Shown: positions 24,190-33,717, counted from the stretch's first letter. The stretch: DNA of 64,000 nucleotides from an uncultured Sutterella sp. (GCA_900542195.1 UQNA01000006.1:1-64000); one strand, 5' to 3'. Made by a program: numbers and translations. Notes: generated from the sequence alone by a model not told the origin.

Positions 24190-25179
24190 TTACTTAATGA
24201 CTTCGTTGATCCAGCGGTTTGTATATTCTTTTCTCTTTTCGCCTTTCCAAGTTGTGTCAACGTCTTTGAGGTTGATCTTGGAGAGGTCAAGAAGCGGATT
24301 GGAAGTCTTAACGTCGTTGCGTGTAGGAACGTAGTTGATCTTGTTAGCAACGATGAAGTCTGCGAATTTCTTGCTGGCAGCCCAGTCAACGAACTTCTTG
24401 GCGGCGTCCAGATTCTTAGCGCCCTTGACGATACCTGTTGCTTCAATACCGTAGGAAACACCGTCTTCCGGATAGGTGATGACAACCGGGTAACCCTGTT
24501 GCTTAATATCTAAAGCGTCAACAATGTAGAAGATACCGGAAGCGCATTGGCCGGTAGCAATTGGCATGGCACCGCCCGCACCGCTCTTGGTGTACATCTG
24601 GATGTTGCCGTTAAGTTTCTTCTGATATTCAAAGGCAGGATCTTCGCCTTTAACCTTAACTAAAGAGTAGATGCGTTCCGTAGCGGTTCCGGAAGTTCTG
24701 GCATCGGCCATCTGGAGGTTGTTTTTGTACTTCGGATCAAGGAGGTCATCCCACTTTGTAGGAGCCTGCATCTTGTTCTTTTCCAAGAACTTAGTATTAG
24801 TTAAGAAGCACAGAGGAATAATACCGATACCGGTCCAACGATTGTCTTTGTCTCTGAGATTTGCAGGGATAGCATCGGAATCTTTTGGTCTGTAAGCTTC
24901 GAAAATCTGATCTTTAGCGCCAGCAGCATATGTATCGGCAGGACCGCCGAGCATAACGTCAACCTGAGGGTTGCCCTTTTCAGCTGTCAATCTTGCCAAG
25001 GCTTCCCCTGAGGAGAAACGCAGGAAGTTAACTTTGATTCCGGTATCTTTAGTGAATTCAGCAAATACCTTGGATGCGTACTTCTCAGGCATGATGGAAT
25101 AAGCGTTGAGAGTTTCTGCTGCGCTGACAGAACCAGCAAGGAAGCAAACAGACAACGCTGCTACACTAAATAATTTCAT
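24190..25179 (-). CDS. ABC transporter periplasmic substrate-binding protein (FbpA/AfuA-like)
   Basis: The 329-aa protein has a Sec signal peptide (MKLFSVAALSVCFLAGSVSA, cut about residue 20) and the fold markers of extracellular binding protein family 1: LNAYSIMPEK, VDVMLGGPADT and PTKWDDLLDPKYK. Family members bind ferric iron, phosphonates or similar small ions. A pair of adjacent Tyr, as in ferric-binding FbpA, is not seen near the C-terminus, so iron is not assured. It is the first gene of the minus-strand importer operon. Confidence 0.88.
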   Translation of the reverse strand: MKLFSVAALSVCFLAGSVSAAETLNAYSIMPEKYASKVFAEFTKDTGIKVNFLRFSSGEALARLTAEKGNPQVDVMLGGPADTYAAGAKDQIFEAYRPKDSDAIPANLRDKDNRWTGIGIIPLCFLTNTKFLEKNKMQAPTKWDDLLDPKYKNNLQMADARTSGTATERIYSLVKVKGEDPAFEYQKKLNGNIQMYTKSGAGGAMPIATGQCASGIFYIVDALDIKQQGYPVVITYPEDGVSYGIEATGIVKGAKNLDAAKKFVDWAASKKFADFIVANKINYVPTRNDVKTSNPLLDLSKINLKDVDTTWKGEKRKEYTNRWINEVIK

Positions 25180-25408
25180 ATTGAAGCCTCTTTAAGAGTT
25201 GAAAAAAAGCAGAATGTCACAAACTGTTATTCTATAGTCACTTCCATGCCTACAAAAGAGGGCGAACCTGGAGGGCTCGGTATTTTTAAGAAATTTGCAG
25301 GCTTTTTAGGACTTAAGAGAATTCTTTTGTTGCCTTCAAACAAAACTCTTTAGGTTTTGGTTTCGTCGAGTGTCTGAAGAAAAATTTTTTCTATAACTCA
25401 TATCAAAA

Positions 25409-25437
25409 TGGCCGTTCAACCGAAAATTGAGCGGCCA
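25409..25437 (-). terminator. terminator after the Mla-like operon
   Basis: TGGCCGTTCAA pairs with TTGAGCGGCCA with one mismatch. On the minus strand the hairpin follows the lipoprotein stop by 16 bases and is followed by TTTTG. The rest of 25180-25453 holds an imperfect TTTTGTT/AACAAAA hairpin (25325-25345) and presumably the importer promoter. Confidence 0.7.
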
Positions 25438-25453
25438 AGATGATTACCAGGCA

Positions 25454-26059
25454 TTACTTGATGAATTTATTGTTCAGGTCTTTGGAGAGCTCCTCGAATA
25501 AGTTGTTAAAGCCAACTGAGTAGCTTTTGATCAACGCGGGGATGCTTTCCTGCTCGATCGGGGTGACTATCCGATAGTGCTTGTTGAATACCAGTTTGTC
25601 TTTTGAAGCTCTTGTTACTGATACATCCATCGAAATAACTGTATCTCCCGGCTGCTGAACTGAAGCATTGGCAAAAAGTTCAGAGACATAGATAGTCATC
25701 TGATAGTCCGGAGATGCAAGACTGTTCGGAGCTAAAACCATACTCCAGGGACCTGTCTTATCGAGCCACTGCCTTAGGTCATCACCGATGATGTCGTTGG
25801 GAGAAGCCACTAAGCGATTGATGTTAGTTGCATAAAAGCGGTTGTCTTTGCCTTTGATGTAAAGCTTAGGACTGTTGTAAGGCGTCGCAATATCCGGCAG
25901 GTTGACCCTGACGGATGCAGGTAGTTTCTTAGAAGAAATAACAGTGGCCGGAGGAGTCAAAATTGAAAAATCGTAATAATTCAAAGGAGGTCTGTCCGGA
26001 AGAATTGAACATCCGGCAAGAAAAGCAAAACTGGCAGCTAAAGTTAATTTTTTAATCAT
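25454..26059 (-). CDS. outer-membrane lipoprotein of the ABC-type auxiliary family (PqiC-like)
   Basis: The 201-aa protein begins with a lipoprotein signal, the lipobox being LAGC with Cys16, and continues with PPLNYYDFSIL, typical of the PqiC/ABC_trans_aux family. It is the last gene of an operon with MCE, ATPase and permease genes. It would anchor in the outer membrane and pair with the MCE protein in carrying lipids between the membranes. Confidence 0.85.
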   Translation of the reverse strand: MIKKLTLAASFAFLAGCSILPDRPPLNYYDFSILTPPATVISSKKLPASVRVNLPDIATPYNSPKLYIKGKDNRFYATNINRLVASPNDIIGDDLRQWLDKTGPWSMVLAPNSLASPDYQMTIYVSELFANASVQQPGDTVISMDVSVTRASKDKLVFNKHYRIVTPIEQESIPALIKSYSVGFNNLFEELSKDLNNKFIK

Positions 26060-26062
26060 TGT

Positions 26063-27064
26063 TTATTTCTCCCCTGTTCTTAACACTTTTTCCGTAGAGC
26101 TCTTCGGCGGGACAAAGAGAGCACTTGGGTCATTGACCAACTCACGGCTCAGGCTTTGAAGATTCTGAGTAATTCGGTTGATATTGGCAATAATCTGCTG
26201 AACTTCGTACTGGTTATTGCCGACCAAACCGTTAAGCCGTTGAGAAAGCTGCGTAAGACTGTCGACGAGTTTCCGTGTATTGGTCTTCTGAGCCATATCG
26301 CCGAAATTCTTGGCGGCAGCATCTAATTGACCAATAAGTTCGTTCAGACTTTGAATGTCGATTTCTGAAATCTTGGTATCTGTGTTCGTCAGCAAAGTAT
26401 TTAAGTTGGTTCCAATGTCCTGAACGGTAGCAGCATTGATGCTTTCTGCAATTCTGTTCAAATTGACTATAAGAGAATTAATTGCCGGCAACGTGTTAGA
26501 AACATACTTCTCGATATCCATCTCATCTAAGCCTGCAAGGAAATTTTTAACGTTTTCAATAACTTCATTGCTTAAGCTTGGAGCCGATGGAATGTATGGA
26601 TATTCGGGGTGCCAGGTAAAAGGAATGCTGTCGGCGGGATACTTTTCAGGATCTAAAAATTCCAAAGAGATATACAGAGAGCCTGTGATGCCGGCTAACT
26701 GAGTTTGGGCTCGCAGGCCTTCTTTTATATAGGTGTTTAGTTCTTGGTTGACGCTGTCGGCCGGCAAATTAAGCTGCATTCTGACAACGGCCACTGAGTT
26801 TAGGTTAGAGATTACATCTTGTGCGGACTTCGGGTACGCTTCTGTGGATAGAAGAATCTCCTTGACCTCTCCCACCTGAATGCCGCGGAATTTAACCGGA
26901 GAGCCGACTTCTAATCCGCTGATAGAGTATTTAAAGTAAGTTTCAGTGATGGTCTTGGGTTTAGTAAGAGAAGGTCCCACAAGAATGACTACAGCCGCAA
27001 TGATCAATAGGACTGCGGCGATAACAAACAACCCTAATCTAAATAATTTTGTATTGTTATTCAT
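26063..27064 (-). CDS. MlaD-like MCE-domain protein
   Basis: The 333-aa protein has one N-terminal membrane helix (about 9-30), then a single MCE domain with YFKYSISGLEVGSPVKFRGI and VGEVKEI at about 43-72, then a long helical C-terminal part. MCE proteins form hexameric rings in the periplasm that hold or pass phospholipids. It sits 3 bp after the ATPase gene and 3 bp before the lipoprotein gene. Confidence 0.9.
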   Translation of the reverse strand: MNNNTKLFRLGLFVIAAVLLIIAAVVILVGPSLTKPKTITETYFKYSISGLEVGSPVKFRGIQVGEVKEILLSTEAYPKSAQDVISNLNSVAVVRMQLNLPADSVNQELNTYIKEGLRAQTQLAGITGSLYISLEFLDPEKYPADSIPFTWHPEYPYIPSAPSLSNEVIENVKNFLAGLDEMDIEKYVSNTLPAINSLIVNLNRIAESINAATVQDIGTNLNTLLTNTDTKISEIDIQSLNELIGQLDAAAKNFGDMAQKTNTRKLVDSLTQLSQRLNGLVGNNQYEVQQIIANINRITQNLQSLSRELVNDPSALFVPPKSSTEKVLRTGEK

Positions 27065-27067
27065 AGA

Positions 27068-27841
27068 TTATTCCTCACCGTCAGGTTGTGCGTTAAAGAA
27101 CTGACGAACTCTCGGATTGGGGGAGTGCTCTCTCAATTCTTCAGGAGAACCGTCGGCAATGATGGATTTGCTGACAGGATCCAGCATGAGGCAGCGGTCG
27201 GCAATCCGGAAAATACTTTTCAGCTCATGGCTGACTATTACAAACGTACAGTTCAAATTTTTTCTTAATCTAAAAATTGTTTCATCGAGGTTGGCAGCGG
27301 TAATAGGATCCAGGCCTGCGCTCGGCTCGTCCAGAAGCAGAATTGTGGCTCCTAGCGCAAGCGCTCTGGCAATACCAGCCCTTTTGATCATGCCCCCTGA
27401 AAGTTCCCCGGGCATCAGGTTGGCTGCATGAGGCATTTCCAGAGCTGCTAAAAGCATCTGAGACGTCAGGTTCTTGGCCGGCATCGGAAGTTTAGTAAAT
27501 TGGTCCAACGGAAAACGAACGTTTTCTAAAACCGTCAGTGAACCAAACAAAGCTCCGCTCTGATACATGATCCCGAGGCCTCTTTGGATTTCAGCTATCT
27601 TTTCTTGATCAGAGTGAATGATGCTTTCTCCTCTGATCAGGATGTCACCTGCCATTGGCGGGTTCAGACCGATGATTGTTTTCATCAAAGTGGATTTACC
27701 GCAGCCGGAGCCGCCCATGATGAAAACAATTTCATTTTGCAGAATATCGAAGCTGACATTCTCCAACAGAATCTTTCCCGGCCATCCCATGGTCAGGTTT
27801 TCGACCCGAATAACTGATTTTTTATTGTTTTCTATCATCAT
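27068..27841 (-). CDS. MlaF-like ABC transporter ATPase
   Basis: The 257-aa ATPase has Walker A GGSGCGKST (about 38-46), signature LSGGMIKRAGIARAL and Walker B LLLDEPSAGLDP. LSGGMxKR is the special form seen in Mla/Mkl/Ttg2A lipid transport ATPases. Its ATG overlaps the permease stop (TGATG), so translation is coupled. Confidence 0.93.
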   Translation of the reverse strand: MMIENNKKSVIRVENLTMGWPGKILLENVSFDILQNEIVFIMGGSGCGKSTLMKTIIGLNPPMAGDILIRGESIIHSDQEKIAEIQRGLGIMYQSGALFGSLTVLENVRFPLDQFTKLPMPAKNLTSQMLLAALEMPHAANLMPGELSGGMIKRAGIARALALGATILLLDEPSAGLDPITAANLDETIFRLRKNLNCTFVIVSHELKSIFRIADRCLMLDPVSKSIIADGSPEELREHSPNPRVRQFFNAQPDGEE

Positions 27842-28938
27842 CAGAAACCTAGTCTGTTTGCCAACAAAGCTGCAACGCCGTCAATGACGACAATCCATAC
27901 AATGCTGCGAACCACGGCTTTGGTGGTCGAGATACCGACTGCAGCTGCACCGGCGCCCGTATTCATGCCGCATTCGCATCCGATTAAGGCAATTACATAG
28001 CCGAAAATAACGGCTTTACCCAAACCAAAGAAGATGTCTCCGAGGGTCATCGATCCTACCAACTGTACATAGAACTGCATCGGTGTAATGTCATAAAGAC
28101 CCATGACCAACGCTCCTCCGAGAATCCCGGTAAGCGAAGCAAAAACCGATAAAAGGGGTACTACCACGGAGGAAGCTAGTAAGCGGGGAACCACTAAAAA
28201 GTGCATTGGGTCTAAACCAAATGTGGTTAAGGCATTGAGTTCTTCATTAACTTTTTGTGTTCCTAACTGAGCAGCGAAGGCTGAGCCTGAGCGTCCTGCA
28301 AATAAAATGGCGGTCATTAGGGGGCCGAGCTCGCGGGTAACGGCAATGCCGATTCCGTTGACCACAAAAATAACGGCACCGAAAATCTGAGCGACCAAAG
28401 CAGTTTCAAACGCAATAATCACACCCATTAAAAAACCGATCAGACACACAATCCCGACAGCGTTGCTTCCGGTATCATCGCTGACGCTGAGAATTTCTTT
28501 TAGACGAAAACGCTGAGGATGGATAAATAGAGAGCAGATGGCGCAAAGACTCTCTCCTAAGAAAGTTAAGCTTGCCTTGGTTCCTTGAAGAAAAGTATTT
28601 AGCCAGGAACCGCAGGCAACGACAAAGCCTTCCCTTTTTTTAGGAGTCGGGGGTTGAGCCGTAAGATTTTTAGTCATTGTGACATACACTTGCTGTATGT
28701 CCTGAGAAATGTTAATCAGTTTGACGTTGGGGCCGGCGTGGTTAATTTGAAATAGCAGAGCGATGCCTGACTCGTCACAAATCTTGACATTTTGAGCATT
28801 GAATACAACAGGTTTAGAAGAAGGGGAAATAACTTTGCTCCAGTATTGATTAGAGCAAGCCGCTGTCAGTTCGGCAGGCAGCATAATCTCCGCTGACGCT
28901 TGCGAGCTGCCGTTTGAATTAGCGAGTGTCTGATCCAT
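27841..28938 (-). CDS. MlaE-like permease with N-terminal STAS domain
   Basis: The 365-aa protein joins an N-terminal STAS-like domain (about 10-95, with FNAQNVKICDESGIALLFQI) to the MlaE permease. The permease part shows the family stretch ELGPLMTAILFAGRSGSAFAA and LGTQKVNEELNALTTFGLDP. In E. coli the STAS protein MlaB is separate; here it is fused to the permease. It is first in the four-gene minus-strand operon that probably keeps outer-membrane lipid asymmetry or imports a hydrophobic substrate. Confidence 0.92.
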   Translation of the reverse strand: MDQTLANSNGSSQASAEIMLPAELTAACSNQYWSKVISPSSKPVVFNAQNVKICDESGIALLFQINHAGPNVKLINISQDIQQVYVTMTKNLTAQPPTPKKREGFVVACGSWLNTFLQGTKASLTFLGESLCAICSLFIHPQRFRLKEILSVSDDTGSNAVGIVCLIGFLMGVIIAFETALVAQIFGAVIFVVNGIGIAVTRELGPLMTAILFAGRSGSAFAAQLGTQKVNEELNALTTFGLDPMHFLVVPRLLASSVVVPLLSVFASLTGILGGALVMGLYDITPMQFYVQLVGSMTLGDIFFGLGKAVIFGYVIALIGCECGMNTGAGAAAVGISTTKAVVRSIVWIVVIDGVAALLANRLGF

Positions 28939-29115
28939 TTTTCTTACCGTTCTCGAACAAGTATTGAGTTCTCAAAATATTCGAATCGTAATACTTGGCT
29001 CCTGCGAGTTTTCTAAATTAACTTAAAATAGCCGTGCATAAACAGTACACTAAATAATTTCAGATTGCGGGACGACGTCCCCAACTAGGTCATATACAAG
29101 GTCAGGAAGAGGTAA

Positions 29116-29916
29116 ATGGCAAAGATTTATAGCGTCGCTAACCAAAAAGGCGGCGTCGGAAAAACAACTACAACCGTCAACCTAGCCGGCGCACTTGGCA
29201 AGCTAGGCTACAAAGTCTTACTTGTTGATTTGGACCCGCAAGGAAATGCAACTACCGGGAGTGGCTTAGAAAAAAATACCTTAACTCTTTCTGTTTATGA
29301 CGTTCTGAATGAAGATGCCTCTATCTCAGATGCAATTCAATATTCGGAAGCTGCCGGGTACTGTGTTTTAGGTTCAAACAGAAGATTGGCCGGTGCGGAA
29401 GAAGAGCTGCTTCAGTGTTCTGACAAAGAGCTCAAGCTTCGGAAAGGATTAGAGCAAATTCAAGATCAGTACGATGTGATTTTGATTGACTGCCCCCCTA
29501 CCCTTTCTATTTTGACGATCAATGCGTTCTGCGCATCCAACGGCTTGATTATTCCGATGACTTGCGAATATTTCTCTTTGGAGGGGGTTTCCGACCTGGT
29601 CATCAGTGTAAAAGCCGTTAGAGAACAGGTTAATAGTGACTTGGTCATCACCGGACTGCTTAGAGTGAAGTTTGATCCTAGAGTCACTCTCCAGAAAGAA
29701 GTTAGTGAAGAGCTTATTAACTTTTTTGGAAAACGAGTCTACGGTACCGTTATTCCAACCAATGTCAGACTTGCCGAAGCTCCTGGCTACGGTTTGCCCG
29801 GGGTTCTGTACGAACCAAGTTCGAGAGGCGCGCAGGCTTATACTAGTTTTGCGGAAGAATTCGCAAAGAAAGAGAATTTGAAAAAGAGAAAAGCTTTAAA
29901 GAAGAAGGAAGCTTGA
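29116..29916 (+). CDS. parA: chromosome partitioning ATPase ParA (Soj)
   Basis: The 266-aa protein has the deviant Walker A KGGVGKTT near the N-terminus, DLDPQGNATTG and DCPPTLS, which mark chromosomal ParA. It forms an ATP-dependent gradient on the nucleoid that moves ParB-parS complexes. GAAGAGG precedes the ATG. parB follows after one base. The matching parS sites are at 9486 and 9811. Confidence 0.97.
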   Translation: MAKIYSVANQKGGVGKTTTTVNLAGALGKLGYKVLLVDLDPQGNATTGSGLEKNTLTLSVYDVLNEDASISDAIQYSEAAGYCVLGSNRRLAGAEEELLQCSDKELKLRKGLEQIQDQYDVILIDCPPTLSILTINAFCASNGLIIPMTCEYFSLEGVSDLVISVKAVREQVNSDLVITGLLRVKFDPRVTLQKEVSEELINFFGKRVYGTVIPTNVRLAEAPGYGLPGVLYEPSSRGAQAYTSFAEEFAKKENLKKRKALKKKEA

Positions 29917-29917
29917 G

Positions 29918-30805
29918 ATGACACCTAGGAAAACAAAAGGGCTTGGTAAAGGCCTCCCTAGTATGTTTGGGGTGAAATCAGTTGCAGATGTTTTAGAACC
30001 CAAAACTCCGAATGGAGATGTTCAGAAACTTCCTTTAGCAAAACTTCATCCTGGTAAATATCAGGCAAGAAAGACCTTGTCTGAAGAAAGCATTCAAGAG
30101 TTGGCTCATTCCATTCAGGAAAAAGGAATTATTAATCCGATTGTTGTCCGTAAGGTAGAAGAGAACTCTTACGAGATTCTTGCCGGAGAAAGAAGATTTA
30201 GGGCTGCTACTCTGATCGGTCTAAAAGAAGTGCCGGTCTCTATATTGGAGGTAGGTGATGAGGATGCCTTAATTATCGGTCTTATCGAAAACCTTCAAAG
30301 AGAAGACCTCAACGTGATCGATGCAGCTTGGGGTGTCCAGAGACTGATCCAAGAATTCAATTTCAGCCATGAACAAGCTGCTCAAGCAGTTGGGCGTTCC
30401 AGATCAGCTGTTTCCAACTTAATTCGTCTTCTTAGCCTGCCGGAAGAAATTCAAACTTATCTAAAAAACGGGGAGCTGGATATGGGACATGCGCGTGCCC
30501 TGCTTCCTTTAGAAAAAGTTGAACAAATTAAGCTGGCTGAAGAAATCATCAAAAAAGGTTTATCTGTAAGGCAGGTCGAAGCCTTAGTAGAGAAAATCAA
30601 AAAGGAGAAGGAAGAGCCCGAAACACCAGCCGCAGAAGGGGAAATGATACTTCCGGACTTCACAAAATTCGAAAAACAGCTAGGGAAGCTTTACGGAACT
30701 CCGGTTAAATTGTCAGCAAATGCAAAAGGAAAAGGCAAAATTGTCTTGAATTTCGCCAATAAAGAAGAGCTTATGGCTTTATTGAAAAAGTTAAATAAGA
30801 AATAA
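29918..30805 (+). CDS. parB: chromosome partitioning protein ParB (Spo0J)
   Basis: The 295-aa protein starts GLGKGLPSMFG, then has the CTPase motifs (ENSYEILAGERRFRA and ENLQREDLN), a KorB-type helix-turn-helix (SHEQAAQAVGRSRSAVSNLI) and a C-terminal dimerisation part. It binds parS and slides along DNA as a CTP clamp. It is co-transcribed with parA. The atp operon follows after about 320 bp. Confidence 0.97.
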   Translation: MTPRKTKGLGKGLPSMFGVKSVADVLEPKTPNGDVQKLPLAKLHPGKYQARKTLSEESIQELAHSIQEKGIINPIVVRKVEENSYEILAGERRFRAATLIGLKEVPVSILEVGDEDALIIGLIENLQREDLNVIDAAWGVQRLIQEFNFSHEQAAQAVGRSRSAVSNLIRLLSLPEEIQTYLKNGELDMGHARALLPLEKVEQIKLAEEIIKKGLSVRQVEALVEKIKKEKEEPETPAAEGEMILPDFTKFEKQLGKLYGTPVKLSANAKGKGKIVLNFANKEELMALLKKLNKK

Positions 30806-31127
30806 TCTGAGCTAGTAAGGCTGACAAAATCTGAAAGATACAGCCAATTTGTCCCTCTATTAAGATTCTAAAAATCTTCTAAAGTCCAAGGGATATATAA
30901 AATTTGGAACGACCCCACCGGGGTAAAAAATGGCAGCTATGGAAAAGAGATTTAGGGACAGATTTATTTAGTCCACAAAATTTTAAGTATTTTTCACTAG
31001 GTCATTTTCCAAGAGGTCATTAAAACGGATGATATGCCGCCTTCTTAGGTTGCCTAACTGAATTGGGTTCATTACAATGCGCACAAATGAAAAATAGCGT
31101 AACTGAATTAATTGAAATTTCTGCCAA
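30806..31127. other. gene-free leader region before the ATP synthase operon
   Basis: It holds a small perfect hairpin ACCCC-ACC-GGGGT (30912-30924) without a downstream U-run, and an exact direct repeat AGGTCATT at 30999-31006 and 31014-31021. No gene is seen. The atp promoter should lie here but no convincing -35/-10 pair can be named. Confidence 0.5.
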
Positions 31128-31472
31128 ATGTTTGCTTTAAGGCGTGTTGTATTTTGGCAGTTTTTTGTATGCCTTTCTTGTTCGTTACTTTTCTGGATCT
31201 TCTCGGGAAGAAATAGTGGGTTATCTGCTTTATGCGGAGGGGCGGTTTGTGCGTTCCCTTCGTTACTTGTGATCCTGATGATGTGGGTCACGAGAAATGC
31301 GAAAGCCTCTCCTTTCGGGATTTTCTTGTATGAGTTTTTTAAAGTCACGATGATTATCTTCGGATTTTTGATTGTGGCGATGTTTTATAAGAATTTGGAC
31401 TGGCTCTCGTTCATTATCAGCAGCGGAGCGGTTCTTTTAAGTCATGTTTTTGCTTTAGCTAGCAGAAAGTAA
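31128..31472 (+). CDS. atpI: ATP synthase subunit I (AtpI)
   Basis: The 114-aa protein has four membrane helices and GLSALCGGAVCAFPS between the first two, as in AtpI of other betaproteobacteria. It helps assemble the c-ring and may aid Mg2+ supply. It begins the atp operon. The ribosome site is poor, as is common for atpI. Confidence 0.85.
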   Translation: MFALRRVVFWQFFVCLSCSLLFWIFSGRNSGLSALCGGAVCAFPSLLVILMMWVTRNAKASPFGIFLYEFFKVTMIIFGFLIVAMFYKNLDWLSFIISSGAVLLSHVFALASRK

Positions 31473-31489
31473 TTGAAGGATTGATAACC

Positions 31490-32308
31490 ATGGCAGGCTC
31501 GGCTACCGAATATATCCAGCACCATTTAACCCATCTATCCACTGTCAAGCAGCAAAGTATTGTTGACTTCTCCGTCTTCAACTTTGACACCGCAGTATTT
31601 TCTATTTTGATGATGGCGTTAGCACTCGGTTTACTCTATATGGCTGCCCGTAAGGCAACTCCAGGAGTCCCGGGCAAATTCCAATGCGCAGTAGAAATGC
31701 TTGTTGACATGGTTTCTGAACAAGCCAAGTCCATTGTTCATGGAGACAGAACCTTTATTGCTCCTTTAGCCTTGACAGTGTTTGTCTGGGTAGCATTTAT
31801 GAATGCAATTGACTTGATTCCGGTTGACTTGTTCCCGTCTATCGCCAGTGCATTCGGTATCCATTATCTTCGTCCGCTTCCAACCGCTGACCTTAACGGC
31901 TCTTTAGGCATTGCCTGCGGTGTATTGATTTTGATGATCTATTATGGAATCAAGGTCAAGGGACTCAAGGGCTTTAACAAAGAGCTCTTCACAGCGCCAT
32001 TCGGAAATCATCCGCTCTTGTGGCCATTTAACTTCCTTCTGAATTTGATCGAATACTTAGCCAAAACAGTCTCTCTCGGCATGCGACTTTTTGGAAACAT
32101 GTATGCCGGTGAGTTAGTTTTCTTCCTTATCGCTTTGCTTGGCGGTTTGTGGGCAGGTTTTGACGGGTTAAGTATTTTCGGTGTGGTTGGACACTTCATT
32201 GCCGGTTTGTGCTGGCTGCTCTTCCACATTTTGATTGTTTTGCTTCAAGCCTTCATTATGATGATGTTGACCTTGGTCTACATTGGTCAGGCCCATGAAG
32301 GACATTAA
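31490..32308 (+). CDS. atpB: F0F1 ATP synthase subunit a
   Basis: The 272-aa protein shows the proton-channel helix SLGMRLFGNMYAGEL with the essential Arg, and an N-terminal PVDLFP motif. The ATG at 31490 is preferred over a TTG three codons earlier because GAAGGA lies 9 bases before it. Confidence 0.96.
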   Translation: MAGSATEYIQHHLTHLSTVKQQSIVDFSVFNFDTAVFSILMMALALGLLYMAARKATPGVPGKFQCAVEMLVDMVSEQAKSIVHGDRTFIAPLALTVFVWVAFMNAIDLIPVDLFPSIASAFGIHYLRPLPTADLNGSLGIACGVLILMIYYGIKVKGLKGFNKELFTAPFGNHPLLWPFNFLLNLIEYLAKTVSLGMRLFGNMYAGELVFFLIALLGGLWAGFDGLSIFGVVGHFIAGLCWLLFHILIVLLQAFIMMMLTLVYIGQAHEGH

Positions 32309-32361
32309 TTTTCTTTTCTTTCTTTTGATTTGTTTACGTCATATTTAACAAGGAGTTCGTT

Positions 32362-32604
32362 ATGACAAACGTCGCTTATGTTGCCTTAGCTTGTGGCCTT
32401 ATCATTGGCTTCGGTGCTTTTGGTGCTTGTATCGGTATCGCTATCATGGGTAGCAAGTACCTCGAAGCTTCTGCTCGCCAGCCAGAGCTTATCAACACAT
32501 TGCAGACCAAGATGTTCCTTCTCGCCGGTCTTATCGACGCCGCTTTCTTGATCGGTGTTGGTATCGCCATGATGTTCGCTTTCGCAAATCCTTTTGTCGG
32601 CTAA
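32362..32604 (+). CDS. atpE: F0F1 ATP synthase subunit c
   Basis: The 80-aa hairpin protein has the glycine-rich first helix (GFGAFGACIGIAIMG), the polar loop ARQPEL and the ion-binding carboxylate in GLIDAAFLIG. The Asp with hydrophobic neighbours, and no Gln/Glu/Ser sodium set, indicates a proton-driven ring. AAGGAG precedes the ATG. Confidence 0.97.
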   Translation: MTNVAYVALACGLIIGFGAFGACIGIAIMGSKYLEASARQPELINTLQTKMFLLAGLIDAAFLIGVGIAMMFAFANPFVG

Positions 32605-32678
32605 CCAGCTTTACTTTGCGCTTAGGTTTTCCAGACAAACTGCAGTTCTGTAAAAGAATTGCTTAAAGGGATCGAAAA

Positions 32679-33149
32679 ATGAACATTAATGCAACACTGT
32701 TCGTACAGATGGCTGTGTTTTTCGTTGGTGCTTGGATCACCATGAAATACATTTGGCCACCGCTCAATCGAGCAATCGAAGAGCGGCAGAAAAAGATTGC
32801 CGATGGTCTTGCAGCAGCCGATCGCGGTGAGCACGCTCTCGAAGAAGCCAAGAAACAAGGCGCTTCTATCGAAGCTACAGCCCGCCAACAATCTCAAGTG
32901 ATCGTTGCTCAAGGCGAAAAACGCGGTCAGGCAATCATTGACGAAGCTAAAGCTCAGGCACAGGTTGAAGCCGACAAGATCATCGCTGCTGCCAGAGCCC
33001 AAGCTGCTCAAGAAATTCAACAAGCCCGCGAGCAATTGAAGGACCAAGTTGCGCATTTAGCAGTTACCGGTGCTTCTCAGATTTTAGGTAAAGAAGTCGA
33101 TGCTAAGGCTCATCAGCAATTGCTAGACCAACTTAAGGCGAAACTGTAA
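32679..33149 (+). CDS. atpF: F0F1 ATP synthase subunit b
   Basis: The 156-aa protein has one N-terminal membrane helix (about 6-25) with the KYIWPPLNRAIEERQKKI hinge, followed by a long charged, Ala/Gln-rich coiled coil that forms the peripheral stalk. atpH follows after two bases. Confidence 0.96.
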   Translation: MNINATLFVQMAVFFVGAWITMKYIWPPLNRAIEERQKKIADGLAAADRGEHALEEAKKQGASIEATARQQSQVIVAQGEKRGQAIIDEAKAQAQVEADKIIAAARAQAAQEIQQAREQLKDQVAHLAVTGASQILGKEVDAKAHQQLLDQLKAKL

Positions 33150-33151
33150 TC

Positions 33152-33700
33152 ATGGCTGAAATCTCAACTATTGCACGTCCCTACGCAGAAGCTCTTAATG
33201 CAGCTGTTATGGACAGTAAGGAAGAGGGTCTGGCTGATAAAGTCTTGCTTGCTCTAGAAACTCTCGATCAGATAGTTGTTGATCCAGCATTGCAAGATTT
33301 AATCAATGACCCTCAGGTGGGTTCTGAACAAATCTACAGTTTATTGCGCGGCATGCTGCCTAAAGAGATTCCCTCTGAAGCTATCCGGCTTTTGAAACTC
33401 TTGATAGAGAATGGCAGACTTGAGGCGTTACCGTCTATTACCGAGCAATTCAAAAACCTTCTTCATCAAGACAGATCTGAAGCAGAAGTATTGATCGAAA
33501 CTCCTTTCCCATTAAGTCAGGAAGAGGTCGATTCTTTAGTTAAAGCCTTGGGCAATAAGTTCCCTGGTTTGAAATTGCTTCCAAAGATCGAGATTGACAA
33601 GTCTCTTATTGGTGGAGTGAAAATCTCTGTCGGAGATAAGGTACTTGACGGAACAGTTAAGGCTCGTCTTGCAGAAATGCATGCAGCCCTCACAAGTTAA
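33152..33700 (+). CDS. atpH: F0F1 ATP synthase subunit delta
   Basis: The 182-aa protein starts with ARPYAEAL, the OSCP/delta signature, and ends with the GGVKISVGDKVLDGTVKARL motif region. It links the peripheral stalk to the alpha subunits. Confidence 0.96.
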   Translation: MAEISTIARPYAEALNAAVMDSKEEGLADKVLLALETLDQIVVDPALQDLINDPQVGSEQIYSLLRGMLPKEIPSEAIRLLKLLIENGRLEALPSITEQFKNLLHQDRSEAEVLIETPFPLSQEEVDSLVKALGNKFPGLKLLPKIEIDKSLIGGVKISVGDKVLDGTVKARLAEMHAALTS

Positions 33701-33717
33701 TAACGGAGTTTTAAGCT

